Positions 4,357 to 5,291 of a stretch of DNA of 5,291 nucleotides are shown in pieces. Origin of the DNA: Bacillota bacterium. Lineage in GTDB: Bacteria; Bacillota; Clostridia; Christensenellales; Aristaeellaceae. The position numbers and the translations under genes were made by a program. The notes under the pieces were generated by a model. That model was not told the origin of the DNA, did no database searches, and saw only the letters and a list, made by a program, of their open reading frames with translations. The stretch covers positions 1 to 5,291 of the forward strand of contig JAEWRJ010000203.1 in NCBI GenBank assembly GCA_023460055.1, written 5' to 3'. Position 1 is the stretch's first letter; each line of letters begins with the position of its first letter.

Positions 4357-4426
4357 ACTTAACGTCCAAGCTCAGGGGCGCTGCGCGGCTTTATCGCGCA
4401 GCGTCCCTTGGAGCGCAGTGTTAGGG
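4357..4426 (-). repeat. attC site 5 (periplasmic-protein cassette)
   Basis: A 70-nt site, minus strand R'' CCCTAAC (4426-4420) and R' GTTAAGT (4363-4357, exact GTTRRRY). The core is a strong hairpin with perfect 9-bp arms, CGCTGCGCG (4379-4387) and CGCGCAGCG (4395-4403), extended by GGG/CCC pairs. The L-box segments TCCAAG and CTTGGA pair. It immediately abuts the TAG stop of the upstream gene. Confidence 0.94.
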
Positions 4427-5083
4427 CTAGCGCCTTATAACAATGGACTGCCGGATTTTGCCTACCACAGGCTTCCATAGTGCTACCTCCGATTCTCGGT
4501 AAGACAGATTGATCCGAATTTCTTGGCTGGACGTAAATATCTGGTTGATTTGAACGAAGACTGAGCCTTTGGGGCCGGTGCGTCTGTACTCAGTGACAAT
4601 GGCAGGATGGCCAGAAATCTTCTCGATGCGAGAGCCAATGAACTCTATCAACTGATTACCTTGAAGCGGCAACAGCTTCTGAAGGTTTTGACGCATCTCA
4701 GTTTGCAGTTCACGTATGTCGGCGGCGGTGATTGATGCGAACTCAGATGGCGCAACGGAAGGCGGGATTGTTGAGTCAACTCTTACCGCCGCATACGTTG
4801 TGCGCGGCATGGAGTTTGCCGCGATAAGGTTGGTTTCTTGACCGTCCGGTAGGCCTATGCCGGATAAATCCATGGCCGCTTCAACGGATGTTTGGATTAC
4901 CCGATTATGGTCGGCTCCGAGCAACCACCAGCCTTTCGGTATTTGTAATTCAATTCCTCGTGGCAACTTGACAGGAGCGAAATTCGAATTGCTGTCGGCT
5001 ACAGCCGACGACAAGACAAAAAATGAAGCGAGTAGAAAAAGCGTCTGTGTTGCCCATCTGTGATATCGAACTGCTTTTCTCAT
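4427..5083 (-). CDS. Secreted periplasmic protein of unknown function (cassette gene)
   Basis: A 218-residue protein that I do not recognise at family level. Residues 1-29 are a Sec signal peptide: basic MRKAVRYHRW, hydrophobic core about 12-25, and cleavage predicted after AVA (29/30). No lipobox cysteine is present and the mature part contains no cysteine at all. The mature protein opens with KLPRGIELQIPKGWWLL, resembling the beta-strand start of PsbP/DcrB-like folds (an inference only). A helical middle (about 115-155) and a C-terminal strand-rich part (162-216) follow. ATG at 5083 is supported by AAAGGAGG (5090-5097) with 6 nt spacing; an extension to 5128 is disfavoured. Its ATG overlaps the TGA of the preceding small gene (ATGA), so the two are probably co-translated. 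The TAG stop directly precedes attC 5. Confidence 0.85.
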   Translation of the reverse strand: MRKAVRYHRWATQTLFLLASFFVLSSAVADSNSNFAPVKLPRGIELQIPKGWWLLGADHNRVIQTSVEAAMDLSGIGLPDGQETNLIAANSMPRTTYAAVRVDSTIPPSVAPSEFASITAADIRELQTEMRQNLQKLLPLQGNQLIEFIGSRIEKISGHPAIVTEYRRTGPKGSVFVQINQIFTSSQEIRINLSYRESEVALWKPVVGKIRQSIVIRR

Positions 5084-5274
5084 GATTTTCCTCCTTTGGT
5101 ACGATTGAGAAAGGAGTAGAACAGCCATGCGAAAACGAATGCCCCACTCATATCGAGAGGATTCCTCGGACTGATAGGAACTCCGACGCTATCGGAGATG
5201 GCTTGGTAACGAATTACCTTTGCTGCTGATAAGGCGGCGACGCTCAAGAAGAATACAAGGATGGTCAGCCCCAC
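5080..5274 (-). CDS. Small two-helix membrane protein, start uncertain
   Basis: A 64-residue hypothetical protein with two hydrophobic segments, about residues 3-18 and 43-56, and a basic C-terminus (NRTKGGKS). This suggests a small inner-membrane hairpin protein with a loop of about 24 residues. The GTG at 5274 has AAGGG 6 nt upstream, but the frame stays open to the right edge, so the true start may lie outside the window. The last 4 nt overlap the next gene as ATGA, a classical coupling arrangement, implying one transcript with the periplasmic protein. Two genes in one cassette is less common than one. I do not recognise the family. It is supported mainly by the coupling and hydrophobic pattern; no homology was seen. 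Confidence 0.62.
   Translation of the reverse strand: MGLTILVFFLSVAALSAAKVIRYQAISDSVGVPISPRNPLDMSGAFVFAWLFYSFLNRTKGGKS
5090..5097 (-). promoter_or_regulatory. Ribosome binding site of the periplasmic-protein gene
   Basis: AAAGGAGG on the minus strand, 6 nt before ATG at 5083, inside the end of the upstream small gene. It decides the start in favour of 5083 over 5128. Confidence 0.85.
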
Positions 5275-5291
5275 GCAGCACCCTTCGAGGC

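Larger units (their letters stand above)
2115..5291 (-). mobile_element. Integron gene-cassette array, partial
   Basis: Five attC sites in one orientation divide this stretch into compact units, each holding one or two minus-strand genes. Using the canonical cut between G and TT of R', the complete cassettes are 4362-3584 (NYN-LOTUS protein), 3583-3102 (RcsF-like), 3101-2665 (BamE-like) and 2664-2115 (phosphatase). A further cassette ends at 4363 and enters from the right edge. attC lengths vary from 57 to 81 nt and their cores differ, so the cassettes were collected rather than duplicated. No integrase gene or attI is present in the window; transcription order places them beyond 5291. Confidence 0.92.

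Noticed and set aside
4147..4362. Plus-strand frame opposite the NYN gene start
   Set aside because: Antisense to a well-supported gene and without a credible start signal.
2659..4426. CRISPR array suggested by repeated GTTAAC-flanked elements
   Set aside because: The repeats are imperfect, 57-81 nt long, hundreds of bases apart and separated by genes; they fit attC sites, not CRISPR repeats.

Overview
The window looks like a gammaproteobacterial chromosome, probably from a free-living or marine lineage. The evidence is an RluF-type pseudouridine synthase, Sec and lipoprotein signals of Gram-negative type, and a mobile integron array with classical attC sites. The genus cannot be read from the sequence. 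Every gene I can support lies on the minus strand.

Left part (about 1-1730): conserved chromosomal DNA and a toxin-antitoxin module. The 5' end of rluF runs off the left edge (962 down to 1). Upstream of it is a ParD-like antitoxin and RelE/ParE toxin pair (1564-1063). The pair has its own sigma70-type promoter, overlapped by two inverted repeats that look like autoregulatory operators. A perfect 14-bp-arm hairpin of unknown role (1663-1693) separates this module from a DUF1622 membrane-protein gene (2095-1730).

Right part (about 2109-5291): five attC recombination sites (2109-2165, 2659-2718, 3096-3176, 3578-3634, 4357-4426), all in the same orientation and each just downstream of a short minus-strand gene. 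They delimit four complete integron gene cassettes and one partial cassette. Read in transcription order from the right edge, the cassettes carry: a small membrane protein translationally coupled to a secreted periplasmic protein (two genes in one cassette); a NYN-LOTUS putative RNase whose C-terminal tail is encoded by its attC; an RcsF-like lipoprotein; a BamE/SmpA-like lipoprotein; and a dual-specificity-type cysteine phosphatase. DUF1622 follows the last recognisable attC but has no attC of its own. The integrase and attI are not in the window and, by orientation, should lie beyond the right edge.

The cassettes are independent mobile units, so a shared pathway is not required. Still, four of the products in or next to the array are envelope proteins (two predicted outer-membrane lipoproteins, one periplasmic protein, one or two small membrane proteins). 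The RcsF-like and BamE-like products sit next to each other. Their well-studied namesakes meet physically at the BAM complex, which makes this neighbouring pair the most interesting functional hint here. Cassette leaders are only about 13-22 nt long and contain little besides a ribosome binding site, so expression probably depends on upstream or read-through transcription.
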